A DNA stretch of 64,000 nucleotides from Litorimonas sp051251645 (GTDB lineage Bacteria > Pseudomonadota > Alphaproteobacteria > Caulobacterales > Maricaulaceae): assembly GCA_051251645.1 (NCBI GenBank), contig JBPOEY010000001.1:1-64000 (forward strand), given 5' to 3'. Under the pieces are notes generated by a model. That model did not search any database and was not told the DNA's origin. It saw nothing but the letters and a program-made list of their open reading frames with translations. Shown piece after piece: positions 9,296-18,700 of the stretch (positions are counted from its first letter, which is position 1; every line of letters begins with the position of its first letter). The position numbers and the translations under genes are program-made.

Positions 9296-9688
9296 TCAAT
9301 GAATTTCCGACAGTGATTCAATGATCGGACATTCGGGGTTTTCGTTAACCCGACAAGATGATGAAATCTCCGCCAACCTTCGTTCCAGTTTTCGAAGATC
9401 AGATATCTTCTCTTTGATGACCTTCCGGTGATGTGTAGCGATCGAAAGTATCTCTCCGCACGATGGTGTGCGATCTTCGACACCCAGAAGGGAGCGTATA
9501 TCATCTTGTGAAAAACCCAGAACGCGACATCGGCTTATGAATGTGAGCCTGCGTAATTGGGCGTCATTGTAGACGCGATGCCCGCTAGATTTGCGCTCTG
9601 CTTTCGGCATGAGGTTGATGCGTTCAAAGTAGCGAATGGTTTCAATTTTCACGCCCGTTTTTTTGCTTAAATCTCCAATTGTGAGCAT
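9296..9688 (-). CDS. MerR-family regulator (mercury/heavy-metal type)
   Basis: A 130-residue regulator starting at MLTIGDLSKKTGVKIETIRY; the longer frame to 9736 would run through its own operator and is rejected. After the winged-helix domain it has C77, C112 and C120, the three-cysteine arrangement used by metal-binding MerR proteins, with a CPIIESL tail recalling Hg(II)-MerR (CPLIASL). It is divergent from a MerT-like gene, as in mer loci. No merA reductase or merP is present, so the inducer may be Hg(II) or another thiophilic metal. Confidence 0.85.
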   Translation of the reverse strand: MLTIGDLSKKTGVKIETIRYFERINLMPKAERKSSGHRVYNDAQLRRLTFISRCRVLGFSQDDIRSLLGVEDRTPSCGEILSIATHHRKVIKEKISDLRKLERRLAEISSSCRVNENPECPIIESLSEIH

Positions 9689-9701
9689 GATGAAAATGTC
9701 C

Positions 9702-9732
9702 TTGAATCTGTAGTAACTACAGGCTCTATACC
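9702..9732 (+). promoter_or_regulatory. MerR operator/promoter of the merT-like gene, leaderless layout
   Basis: -35 TTGAAT (9702-9707), 19-bp spacer starting with the perfect dyad CTGTAGTAACTACAG, and -10 TATACC (9727-9732). The ATG of the MerT-like gene is at 9740, only 7 bases beyond the -10 box, so the transcript probably begins at or within a base or two of the start codon. Confidence 0.8.
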
Positions 9733-9739
9733 TCAATTC

Positions 9740-10087
9740 ATGAAAGATGAAAAACCGAACCGTAGCGGTCTTTTCGCAACTAGTGGAACGTTGACAGGCA
9801 TTTTTGCCGTGATCGGTGCGTCTTGCTGCATCTTACCCATCATCCTTGTGAACTTAGGCGTTAGTAGTGCTCTCGTTGCCCATTTGGGTGTTTTTGCACG
9901 GCTCCGGCCTTGGTTTATGGCACTAACGATCTGCTTTGTGATCGGCGGGTTCTTGTATGCGTTTCGAGGCGGGAGAAAGCCGTCCCGAAAGACAATGACT
10001 TTCCTCATTTTTGCTGGAGTATTGGCGTTGGGCGCGACCGTTTTACCGCACTACGAAGGGGATATTCAAAGATGGCTGAACCTGTAG
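9740..10087 (+). CDS. MerT-like mercuric/metal transport membrane protein
   Basis: A 115-residue protein with three hydrophobic segments. The first carries the paired cysteines GASCCILPIILVNLGV, matching the vicinal Cys pair by which MerT accepts Hg(II) from the periplasm. Downstream helices are short and basic. It is divergent from its MerR regulator, and its 3' end overlaps the next gene by 16 bases. With no MerA in the window, uptake without reduction would be odd, so it may instead take part in export or sequestration; that is open. Confidence 0.82.
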   Translation: MKDEKPNRSGLFATSGTLTGIFAVIGASCCILPIILVNLGVSSALVAHLGVFARLRPWFMALTICFVIGGFLYAFRGGRKPSRKTMTFLIFAGVLALGATVLPHYEGDIQRWLNL

Positions 10088-10296
10088 CGATATTTATCCC
10101 GGAATCTACTTTGACATGTCCTCAATGTGGCCATGCTTCAAAAGATTTAATGCCGACTAATGCGTGTCAGTATTTCTATGACTGCAAAGGATGCGGCGTA
10201 GTTTTGAAGCCACTTCAGGGGGATTGCTGCGTCTATTGCTCTTTTGGCGACACGCCTTGCCCGCCGATTCAAGCGGGTGATTCCTGTTGCGACTGA
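10072..10296 (+). CDS. Small Cys-rich GDCCVxC-domain protein
   Basis: A 74-residue cytoplasmic protein. It has an N-terminal zinc-ribbon-like pair (CPQCGH), then CKGCG, the signature GDCCVYC, and a DSCCD tail: ten cysteines in all. It belongs to the GDCCVxC family, whose members include selenoproteins in other organisms; here all positions are Cys. The start at 10072 overlaps the MerT-like gene. The pairing with MerT suggests it receives thiophilic metal as a carrier; the function of the family is not established. Confidence 0.8.
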   Translation: MAEPVAIFIPESTLTCPQCGHASKDLMPTNACQYFYDCKGCGVVLKPLQGDCCVYCSFGDTPCPPIQAGDSCCD

Positions 10297-10353
10297 GTCC
10301 AATCTTGAAGATCAAACTCGCCAATAGACGGGTTTTGCTCTAAGATTTTGTTG

Positions 10354-10695
10354 ATGTCGGACTCAAGTAAAACAATCGAGCAGCTTTCAGCATTAGCCCA
10401 AGAGACGCGTTTTGCTGTCTTTCAGGCTCTGATGAAAGCAGGACAAGGTGGATTGTCTGCAGGTGCGATTTCGAAGGCGCTTGATGTCGCCCCAAATACA
10501 CTTTCGAACCATCTGGCAATTATCACACGTGCAGATTTGGCCAGCGTGACCAGAGAGGGTCGAAGCCTAATCTACAAAGCTCGACTTGATGGCGTGAAGA
10601 AGTTGCTTTCAGCCCTCGTTGAGGATTGTTGCAATGGTCATCCTGAGATGTGCATCACAGTGTCGGGATTGACTGATTCAATCTCGCCTGAATGA
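10354..10695 (+). CDS. arsR: ArsR-family arsenic-responsive repressor
   Basis: A 113-residue winged-helix repressor. The recognition region (SAGAISKALDVAPNTLSNHLAIITRADL) is followed by the beta-wing (VTREGRSLIYKA) and a C-terminal DCCNGHPEMC cluster. Cysteines at the C-terminal end are the As(III)-site layout of the ArsR group linked to ACR3/ArsH operons. First gene of the ars operon; it presumably represses the genes to 13364. ATG at 10354 is chosen over the TTG codons just before it. Confidence 0.9.
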   Translation: MSDSSKTIEQLSALAQETRFAVFQALMKAGQGGLSAGAISKALDVAPNTLSNHLAIITRADLASVTREGRSLIYKARLDGVKKLLSALVEDCCNGHPEMCITVSGLTDSISPE

Positions 10696-10769
10696 CCATT
10701 CAGTATTTCACCGATCATTGAATTATATGCGATGCTTTGATATTGTTCTTCTAGAAGGAGCAATCAGTC

Positions 10770-11792
10770 ATGGGCGTTTTTGAGCGTTATTTATCGGTTT
10801 GGGTCGCCTTATCTATCGGGGGCGGGATACTGTTGGGCAAGCTTCTGCCCGGCGTATTCGGTGCTTTGGCAGGTTTTGAATATGCCAACGTCAACCTACC
10901 TGTCGCAATTCTGATTTGGGCGATGGTTTGGCCGATGATGATCGGTGTAGACTTTGCGAGTCTTAAGCGCGTTGGTGATAAGCCTAAGGGGCTTGTTATT
11001 ACTCTTATTGTGAATTGGTTGATCAAGCCATTCACTATGGCGGCTTTAGCCGTACTGTTCTTTAAACATATTTTTGCAGGGCTCATTCCGGCCGCTGATG
11101 CAGACGGATATATCGCAGGCCTAATTTTGCTGGGCGCAGCGCCTTGCACGGCTATGGTGTTCGTCTGGTCACAAATGACCAAAGGCGATCCCACTTATAC
11201 ACTGGCACAGGTCAGCGTGAATGATGCCATCATGGTCGTCGCTTTTGCACCTATCGTCGCATTTCTTTTGGGAGTGACTGACATCGCCGTGCCTTGGGCA
11301 ACCTTAATCCTGTCTGTCGCTCTTTATGTCATTATTCCACTTCTTGCAGGACTAATCGCGAGATCACTCCTGATCCGCAAAGGTGGCACTCAGGCCGTGG
11401 ATAGCTTCGTTGCAAAAGTGAAACCGTTTTCAGTTATTGGTCTCTTGGCGACGGTTGTTTTGCTCTTTGGGTTTCAAGGGCAAGTCATACTTGAGCGCCC
11501 GTTGATTATTGCACTCATTGCGGTGCCAATTCTAATTCAGTCCTACGCTATTTTTGCCGTGGCTTACGGAGCCGCATGGGCATGGAAAGTGCCGCATAAT
11601 GTGGCCGCGCCTTGCGCTATGATCGGCACATCAAACTTCTTTGAATTGGCCGTTGCGGTTGCCATTAGCTTGTTCGGACTGTCATCCGGGGCGGCTCTTG
11701 CCACCGTTGTTGGCGTCTTGGTCGAAGTTCCGGTCATGCTGTCTCTGGTCGCTTTTGCAAACCGCACCCGGTCGAAATTCCCTGAAAGTTAG
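10770..11792 (+). CDS. ACR3-type arsenite efflux transporter
   Basis: A 340-residue inner-membrane carrier of the bile/arsenite/riboflavin transporter superfamily with about ten TM helices; it exports As(III). Diagnostic segments are WPMMIGVDF near residue 50, the conserved GAAPCTAMVFVWS Cys in TM4 near residue 128, and NVAAPCAMIGTSNFFELAVA near residue 280. A strong AGAAGGAG ribosome site precedes the ATG. It follows arsR by 74 bp and is followed by the OsmC, arsC and arsH genes, a standard alphaproteobacterial arsenic set. Confidence 0.95.
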   Translation: MGVFERYLSVWVALSIGGGILLGKLLPGVFGALAGFEYANVNLPVAILIWAMVWPMMIGVDFASLKRVGDKPKGLVITLIVNWLIKPFTMAALAVLFFKHIFAGLIPAADADGYIAGLILLGAAPCTAMVFVWSQMTKGDPTYTLAQVSVNDAIMVVAFAPIVAFLLGVTDIAVPWATLILSVALYVIIPLLAGLIARSLLIRKGGTQAVDSFVAKVKPFSVIGLLATVVLLFGFQGQVILERPLIIALIAVPILIQSYAIFAVAYGAAWAWKVPHNVAAPCAMIGTSNFFELAVAVAISLFGLSSGAALATVVGVLVEVPVMLSLVAFANRTRSKFPES

Positions 11793-11813
11793 AGGGTCAA
11801 TAGGAAATGTATC

Positions 11814-12217
11814 ATGTTGGAGTACAACGTCACCGCAAACAGAATTGACGCTCATGGGAGTGAGGCGACATCGAAAGACGCGACGATAACTTTGGGTACA
11901 GATTTGAAGGGCCGCGTTGATGCCTTCAATCCTGACGAGTTTTTTTGGCGTCAATCGCCGCCTGTATGCTCAAGGGAATCGAGCGAACAACGCCTATTAT
12001 TGAATTTGATTTGCGAGGTGTCGAAGTACGCCTCAGGGGGCTACGCCAAGACGCCCCACCCAAAATGGTGTCCGTGACTTATGACATCATTGTTGACACC
12101 GATGAAACTGATCACCGACTGGATTTGCTTTACAAGAACGCCCAAAAATTCGAGACTATTTTTAATACTGTTAAAGATACGACCGAGCTTACCGGAACTA
12201 TATCCCGCAAAGCATAG
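11814..12217 (+). pseudogene. OsmC-family protein, frameshifted at a T7 run
   Basis: Two frames together spell one OsmC/Ohr-type peroxiredoxin-like protein of about 135 residues. 11814-11939 gives the N-terminus (ATITLGTDLKGRVDAFNPDE), and from 11945 a second frame continues with LASIAACMLKGIERTTP, including the first catalytic-type Cys. The break falls exactly in seven Ts at 11940-11946; eight would restore the frame. It could be a true mutation, a sequencing error, or slippage translation. OsmC proteins of this kind occur between acr3 and arsC in arsenic operons. Confidence 0.8.
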
Positions 12218-12229
12218 TGGAGGAAAAGT

Positions 12230-12649
12230 ATGATTGTTATCCACCACAATCCGGACTGCGGCGAGTCGCGCAATGTGCTCGCCTTGATCGAGGCCTGCGG
12301 TGAGACACCGACCGTCATCGACTACCTCTCCGAGGGCTGGAATCGCCCTCAGCTGCTGGCGTTGTTCGCGGCGGCAGACCTAACACCGCGCATGGCTTTG
12401 CGAGAAACAAAGTCGCCTGCAAAGGCTCTCGGGTTGCTGGAAGCCGGAGTCAGTGACGAGGTGATCCTGTCGGCCATGCTGGATCATCCGGTTCTCGTGA
12501 ACCGACCCATCGTCTGCACGCCAAAGGGCGTCCAGCTCTGCCGACCGAGCGTGATTGTGCTGGACCTGTTGGAGCGCCAGCCTGCCGGTCCGTTCTACAA
12601 GAAAGATGGAGAAATGTTGATTGATGAGGATGGCAATGTCTGCATCTGA
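12230..12649 (+). CDS. arsC: Arsenate reductase, glutaredoxin-coupled ArsC type
   Basis: A 139-residue cytoplasmic enzyme that reduces As(V) to As(III) for export by the ACR3 pump. It opens with MIVIHHNPDCGESRN, giving the catalytic Cys10 in the HNPxCxxSR loop. Conserved residues follow: the MALRETKSP segment near residue 57, and NRPIVCTPKGVQLCRPS near residue 88 with the Arg that binds arsenate. Its 3' end overlaps arsH. A GGAGG ribosome site precedes the ATG. Confidence 0.95.
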   Translation: MIVIHHNPDCGESRNVLALIEACGETPTVIDYLSEGWNRPQLLALFAAADLTPRMALRETKSPAKALGLLEAGVSDEVILSAMLDHPVLVNRPIVCTPKGVQLCRPSVIVLDLLERQPAGPFYKKDGEMLIDEDGNVCI

Positions 12650-13364
12650 GATGGAAGATACCCTGCCAGCCCTCTCGCTGGAGTGCTTCCTGCCCATCGA
12701 CAGCGAAAGGCTTTTCGAGCCAAACAAATCGGAGCACAAGCCGCGTATCCTCTTGCTGCACGGGTCACTGCGTGAGCGCTCTTTCAGCCGCCTTGCCAAT
12801 GAGGAAGCCGGGCGCATCCTGCGAAAGCTGGGCTGCGAGACGCGGGTGTTCGACCCTCTCGACCTGCCGCTGGCCGATAGTGTCGAAGAGGATCACCCGA
12901 AAGTTCAGGAGTTGCGCGACCTCGTGATCTGGTCCGAAGGCATGGTGTGGTGCTCGCCAGAGCGTCACGGCGCGATGACGGGCATCATGAAGACGCAGAT
13001 CGATTGGATACCGCTCGCTCTCGGCGGGGTGCGTCCGACACAGGGTAAGACGCTCGCCGTCATGCAGGTCTGCGGCGGATCGCAATCCTTCAACACGGTC
13101 AACCAGCTCCGCATTTTGGGGCGCTGGATGCGGCTAATCACCGTTCCCAACCAGTCTTCCGTCGCAAAGGCGTTTATGGAGTTTGACGACGCTGGCCGTA
13201 TGAAACCGTCGCCATACTACGACCGCATCGTCGATCTGATGGAAGAGTTGACTAAGTTCACGCTCCTGACACGCGGCCGCGCCGATTATCTCGTCGACAG
13301 ATATAGCGAGCGCAAGGAGAGCACGGCGCAAGTGTCGAAACGGGTCAATCAGCGGTCGATATGA
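12636..13364 (+). CDS. arsH: ArsH, NADPH-dependent FMN oxidoreductase
   Basis: A 242-residue flavodoxin-fold enzyme linked to oxidation of trivalent organoarsenicals and H2O2-forming NADPH oxidation. Typical ArsH segments are ILLLHGSLRERSFSRLANEEA (FMN phosphate loop), WCSPERHGAMTGIMKTQIDW, and MQVCGGSQSFNTVNQLRILGRWMR. The ATG at 12636 has GAGGA about 7 bases upstream and overlaps the arsC 3' end by 14 bases; 12651 is an alternative. Last gene of the ars operon. Confidence 0.93.
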   Translation: MSASEMEDTLPALSLECFLPIDSERLFEPNKSEHKPRILLLHGSLRERSFSRLANEEAGRILRKLGCETRVFDPLDLPLADSVEEDHPKVQELRDLVIWSEGMVWCSPERHGAMTGIMKTQIDWIPLALGGVRPTQGKTLAVMQVCGGSQSFNTVNQLRILGRWMRLITVPNQSSVAKAFMEFDDAGRMKPSPYYDRIVDLMEELTKFTLLTRGRADYLVDRYSERKESTAQVSKRVNQRSI

Positions 13365-13912
13365 AACGGATCCCCGCAAACGATAACGTGAAACCCTGAG
13401 CGAAGGTCTCGATAAGTAGAAGGTCTAACAGCCCGAGTGCTCGGGACTTGGCGTTACTCCGGGGAGGCGAAAAACTTGGCTAGAACTAGTGACTGACAGT
13501 ACCAAACAGACCAAACTGGGTAAAACGTCTCGAGGCGTGCGTGGACTAAAACGCTGGATCGGGGCCGGCGTTCTGGCGTCGGTTCCATCTTCGTCATCGC
13601 TGCGAAAGTGCTTTCAGGCTATGAGAGCAATATCCTGCAATGGATGAGATGACCGTCATAAGCCACTCCACGCTGACTCGCCAAAGGTCATGCGACCTCA
13701 TACCGACGACCCCGCCAAAGCCCAACGAATTGATGTGAGGTAATTATCCCCAAACTGAGGATCGCGCGATGGAGGTGGAAGGGTAGTGACCATCATTAGG
13801 CTTCCAGATTTAAATTGCGACGCAGAACAATGATGGAGCGAAGCCGGAGGGTCAGTCTGCTAATAAGCGTTAGGAGAAAGCTGAGTGAAGCCGTCGCTCG
13901 GAACTAGCGGCC
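13365..13912. other. Intergenic stretch with a possible degraded small gene
   Basis: About 550 bases between convergent arsH and the anchor-protein gene. No intact gene is evident. From GTG at 13488 a frame encodes a Lys/Thr-rich start then LKRWIGAGVLAS; a neighbouring frame continues with GVGSIFVIAAKVLSGYES and stops near 13651. Together they look like a basic N-terminus plus one TM helix (about 50 residues), split by a frameshift. A short CCCGAG/CTCGGG palindrome at about 13432-13445 has no T-run. Confidence 0.35.
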
Positions 13913-14572
13913 TCACAGCACCCGTTTGATCTCGCTGTAAGCCCCTGTGACCCGGAGAGTGACCTCAACAGAAACATCACTACGATTGCGCCAAAACCAA
14001 CCATGTGCGCCATCGAATTCAGCTGTCAATTCGCCTGAGTCATCTGTCTCTGCCCGACCTTTACGGTAACTTATGAACGCCTTATTTGCGCCGTCGGCAT
14101 GCAGATCAGAATTAAGATGACCGCGATCTGCCGTCCAAGAGTAGCTAGCAACCTCTCCCGCATTCATGGTGAGTTTGACTTCAGCCGCTTCGCCGGGGGC
14201 AAGCGTTAGCGTGACAACGTCCTTCCAAATGAGTTGCGGCGCGGTCTCTGGAACGAGTTCGGCGGTTTCTATCATATCGGCGTCCTCAGCCCCTGCAGGC
14301 ACAGCCCCTTCAGACGTTGCATTGAGTTTGGCCTGCGCTGTCGGGGATACCGTTTCATCCGCGTCTGCTTCTTCCGCGAGTTGCTGTTTGATCTCTCCCA
14401 TCTCAGTCAGTCCGAGCGCTTTACCAAGACCCGTTGGGTCGACGGCATATTCGGCTGGTAAAACGACCGTTATCAGAAGGATAACAGCGGCGAGTATCGC
14501 AAGAATGGTCGAGCGAATGAGTTTGCGACGGCTGGGTAATTCGGCCCGCCTCGGCATATCAGTATTATACAT
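13913..14572 (-). CDS. Membrane-anchored protein found in metal-efflux clusters
   Basis: A 219-residue protein with a basic N-terminus, a single TM helix (about residues 22-42, LAILAAVILLITVVLP), an Ala/Glu/Asp-rich linker (about 60-110) and a C-terminal beta-rich domain containing SYSWTADRGHLNSDLHAD and GAHGWFWRNRSDVSVEV. I recall such proteins labelled transmembrane anchor protein next to CzcCBA and HupE genes; no biochemical role is known to me. The Trp/His-rich C-terminal domain would lie in the periplasm. It is 11 bp downstream of the HupE-like gene. Confidence 0.7.
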   Translation of the reverse strand: MYNTDMPRRAELPSRRKLIRSTILAILAAVILLITVVLPAEYAVDPTGLGKALGLTEMGEIKQQLAEEADADETVSPTAQAKLNATSEGAVPAGAEDADMIETAELVPETAPQLIWKDVVTLTLAPGEAAEVKLTMNAGEVASYSWTADRGHLNSDLHADGANKAFISYRKGRAETDDSGELTAEFDGAHGWFWRNRSDVSVEVTLRVTGAYSEIKRVL

Positions 14573-14583
14573 TGTGTGTCCTC

Positions 14584-15312
14584 CTATGAGATGAAAAAGC
14601 CGGTGAGTTGATAGCCGATCAGCAAGAAACCAGCGGTCATCATCACAGTGTTTGCAGCGTAGGCATGTTTGAGAAAGCTCGGCGTGCGACGCGAAAAACC
14701 CATCACGATCAGTATCGCTCCGAGGGCGAGCAACTGACCGACTTCGACGCCAACGTTAAAGGCGAGAAGGTTGGGGAGAAGCCCGTCCGGTGAAATATTA
14801 TAATCGAGAATTTTGGACGACAGGCCAAACCCATGGAAAAATCCAAAGATGAGCGTTGCGGCTTTGGTGTTGGGTTGAACGCCAAACCAACGTTGATAAG
14901 CGCCCATATTGTCGAGCGCTTTATAAACAATCGACAGCCCAATAATAGCATCAATGAGATAGCTGTTAATCCCAAAGTTAAAATAGACACCGGCCAGCAT
15001 TGTCGTTGAATGGCCAAGGGCAAAGAGGCTGACATAAACGCCAATATCTTTCATCCTGTAGAGAAAGAAAATGACCCCTAAAAGGAACAGGATGTGATCA
15101 TACCCCGTCACCATATGCTTGGCGCCAAGGTAGAGAAAAGAAACTAAGTTTATGCCAGTTATTTCTTGAATATAACCTTTGTCCCCATCGGCCACAGCAT
15201 GTGCAAACGCATCGCCAGATGCGGTGAACAGCGCTGCCAGAAAGAGGAGCGCGACGATGACTGGCCGAGACGTCAATAGGCTAACGGCGCGGTCTTGAGG
15301 ATTAGGAAGCAT
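14584..15312 (-). CDS. HupE/UreJ-family membrane protein
   Basis: A 242-residue protein with a signal peptide and about six or seven TM helices. Family motifs are GAKHMVTGYDHILFLLGV near residue 67, LFALGHSTTML near residue 97, and FGFFHGFGLSS near residue 160, with the conserved His residues expected to bind metal. Characterised HupE proteins are nickel permeases, but members in RND clusters may handle other metals. It lies downstream of the second czc operon and DUF3147 gene and is followed by the anchor protein. Confidence 0.85.
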   Translation of the reverse strand: MLPNPQDRAVSLLTSRPVIVALLFLAALFTASGDAFAHAVADGDKGYIQEITGINLVSFLYLGAKHMVTGYDHILFLLGVIFFLYRMKDIGVYVSLFALGHSTTMLAGVYFNFGINSYLIDAIIGLSIVYKALDNMGAYQRWFGVQPNTKAATLIFGFFHGFGLSSKILDYNISPDGLLPNLLAFNVGVEVGQLLALGAILIVMGFSRRTPSFLKHAYAANTVMMTAGFLLIGYQLTGFFIS

Positions 15313-15366
15313 AGCTTTCGGCCTCCATCAATTGAGGGATGAGGCACTTCATGAAAATCATGGTCT

Positions 15367-15738
15367 TCATAATTGCGGTCCTTTTTGAAAAGCCATGCCA
15401 AACCGAGCCGCAATCCATGAGGCCGCGAGATAGAGGCAGATTGTGATGAAACTGGCGATCAGGAGCGACACCCAGAAATTTAGCCCGCGTTCTAACATCA
15501 CCGGTACGATGAGAAAAAAGGGCAAGGTCGGCAAAATATACCAGAGCGTCGCCCGGATAAGCGCTGTGACTTGACCGACATCGCCGCCTGTATCACGCCA
15601 CAACCAGATAATCGCGAGAAGCGATATTAAAGGGAGTGAGGCGACGACACCGCCCAAACTCGGATACCGTTTTCCGACCTCGGCAATCAAAGCGATTAGA
15701 AACCCGGACAAGGCGGCTTTAATGATGAAATATATCAT
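15367..15738 (-). CDS. DUF3147-family small membrane protein
   Basis: A 123-residue protein with four hydrophobic helices (IIKAALSGFLIALIAEVGKR; PLISLLAIIWLW; ILPTLPFFLIVPVML; a last helix near residue 95). The start at 15738 lies 4 bases after the pump gene's stop codon, so it is very likely co-translated; a longer frame to 15804 would overlap the pump gene and is not needed. Such proteins commonly sit beside Czc pumps; no function is known. Confidence 0.8.
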   Translation of the reverse strand: MIYFIIKAALSGFLIALIAEVGKRYPSLGGVVASLPLISLLAIIWLWRDTGGDVGQVTALIRATLWYILPTLPFFLIVPVMLERGLNFWVSLLIASFITICLYLAASWIAARFGMAFQKGPQL

Positions 15739-15742
15739 CCGC

Positions 15743-18700
15743 TCATTCCGCCAATATCGGGTCTGGAGCGCTTGTTTTCTGAGCGCGGCGAAGATCTCCA
15801 GCATGAATGATGCGGTAAAGCGCTGGCAGCACCAAAAGTGTCAGCAAGGTTGCCGAGATGATGCCGCCTATCACGACCGTCGCTAGGGGACGCTGGACTT
15901 CACTCCCCAAGCCAACGTTAATTGCCATTGGGACAAAGCCAAGACTGGCCACGAGGGCCGTCATCAAAACAGGCCTCAGACGTTGAAGGGCCCCCTTGAA
16001 AATCGCCTCTTCAAGCTGCTCTCCGGACTCACGTCGCTCCTTAATAAAACTCAGCATTACAACGCCGTTCAAGACGGCGATGCCCGACAAGGCAATAAAG
16101 CCAACGCCGGCTGAAATTGATAAGGGAAGATCCCGTATGGCCAACGCTGCGACACCGCCCGTCAACGCGAGTGGCACGCCTGTGAATACGATGCCTGCGT
16201 CCCGGAATGAACCGAATAGCATGAGGAGCAACCCAAAGATGGCCAGGAGCGCAACCGGGACCACGACTGTCAGTCGTCGGCTAGCAGACACAAGTTGTTC
16301 CCATGTGCCCCCATATTCAACCCAATAGCCCGTCGGCAACTCTGCTTGCGCGTCCATCCGTGACTGAAGATCTGTAATGAAGGACCCCAAATCACGGTCC
16401 CGAACATTGGACGTCACGGTTAATTTACGCTTCCCATTCTCTCGGCTGATCTGATTAGGTCCGGGCGCGATATCGACGCGCGCGACTTCAGAGAGAGGCA
16501 CAAACATCAACCCTGTATCCGACCGCCGACTTTCAGGCAGAGGGATCGGGAGGCGTTCGATCGCCGACACATTTGTGCGCAAGTGCTCGGGAAAACGGAC
16601 GACAATATCAAAGCGTCTATCGCCTTCGAAGTAGCGCCCAGCGGTTTCCCCGCCAAGGGCAATACCGGCAACCCTTTGAACATCGCTCACATCCAGCCCG
16701 TAGCGTGCCAAAGCATCGCGATCAGGAAGAATGGACAAGATCGGAAGGCCAGTGACTTGCTCATATTGAACATCTGCCGCTCCCGGGACGCTGGACACGA
16801 TCCCTTCTACGGTAGAGGCGAGTTCTGTTAGGGTGTCGAGATCGTCGCCGTAAATCTTGATGGCAACATCTGCCCTGACCCCGGAAATCAGCTCATTGAA
16901 CCGCATTTCAATCGGTTGCGTGATCTCATATTTACTGCCGGGAACGGCTTCGACGGCGGCTTTTAACTCGGTGACAAATTGTGCTTTGGGTTTACGCGGA
17001 TCAGACCAGTCCTTTCGAGGTTTAAGTATGAGGAAGGTGTCGGCCACACTTGGCGGCACAGGGTCTGTCGCGATTTCAGGTGTGCCGATCTTTGAGAAAA
17101 CACGGTCGACTTCCGGCAAAGCGGTAATCCGCTTCTCCAGCATTTCCTGCATCTCAATGGCTTGGGTCAGGCTGGTGCCGGGAATGCGTAATGCATGTAG
17201 CGCGACGTCTCCCTCATCAAGGTTGGGAATGAATTCAGAGCCTAGTTTCGTTGCTCCCCACCCTGAAATAAACACCAGCCCGAAAGCCGCGATGACAACG
17301 GCGTAGCGTGCCCAAAGCGCAAACTTAAGCGCCGGACGATAAAGCCAGGCGGCCCCCCGCATAAACAGGCTTTCCTTTTCCGTCACCTTGCCGCGAATAA
17401 GCAGCGCCACAGCCGCCGGCACGAAGGTCAGCGACAGGATCATGGCGGATGTCAGCGCGAAGACGACCGTAAAGGCCATCGGGTGGAACATTTTTCCTTC
17501 AATCCCCGTCAGCGCAAAGATCGGGAGGTAGACAACTGTGATAATAATCACGCCAAAAATGGAGGGCTTGATGACTTCGCTAGACGCCGAAGCCGCCAGT
17601 GAAAACCGATCCTCTTGCGTCAGTAATCGCCCCAAACGACGCTGCGCTTCGCCAAACCGCCTTATACAGTTTTCAACAATGATAACGGCGCCGTCCACGA
17701 TCAGGCCAAAATCGAGCGCGCCCAAGCTCATGAGGTTTCCTGAGACCTTATTTTCAACCATGCCGGTTATGGTCATGAGCATAGCCAGCGGAATCACGGC
17801 CGCCGTCAGCAGCGCCGCGCGAAAGTTTCCAAGCAACAAAAACAGCACAACAATGACGAGAAGTGCGCCTTCCGCGAGATTTTTCTCAACGGTTTTGATC
17901 GTCGCATCGACAAGGTTCGTGCGGTTATAAACGGCGGTCATTGTGACGCCGTCAGGCAAAGTTGGCCTGATCAGATTGATCTTTTCGTCCACTGCGACCG
18001 AGACGGTACGGCTATTTTCTCCAATCAGCATGAAGGCTGTGCCGAGGACAACTTCTTCGCCATTCTGCGTCGCAGCGCCGGTTCGTAATTCTTTGCCTTC
18101 TTGGATAACGGCGAGGTCGCCAAGCCGAACGCTAACTAGGCCTGTGTCTTTAATGATAATGGCGCGAAGATCGTCGAGGCTTGTCGCTTGACCGGGCACG
18201 CGGATGAGGTTTTGTTCCCCGTTACGTTCAATATAGCCCGCACCTGTGTTGGCGTTATTACGTTCCACCGCTGTGAGGAAATCCTCAAACGAGATGCCAA
18301 AACCCGCCATCGTTTCTGGGTCTGGCAGGATATGGATTTCTTTTTTGAAGCCCCCAATTGTGTTGACTTCTGTCACGCCTTTAACCGTGCGTAACTGCGG
18401 CAGGACAACCCAATCGTTCAGAGTGCGTAGATCCATTGCTGACCAGACAGTGCCGTCGTCTTTGACAGCACCCGGTGTGGCAGCCAGAATATACATGTAG
18501 ATCTCACCAAGACCGGTCGAAATGGGACCGGGTTCTGGCGTGATGCCCGCAGGGAGTTCTCCTTGAACGGATTGAATGCGTTCGGTGACGAGCTGCCGCG
18601 CGCGGTAAATATCGGTGCCGTCATCGAATACGACGGTGACTTGGCTGAGACCATATCGGGAAACAGACCGCGTATAGTCGAGACCCGGCAAGCCTGAAAT

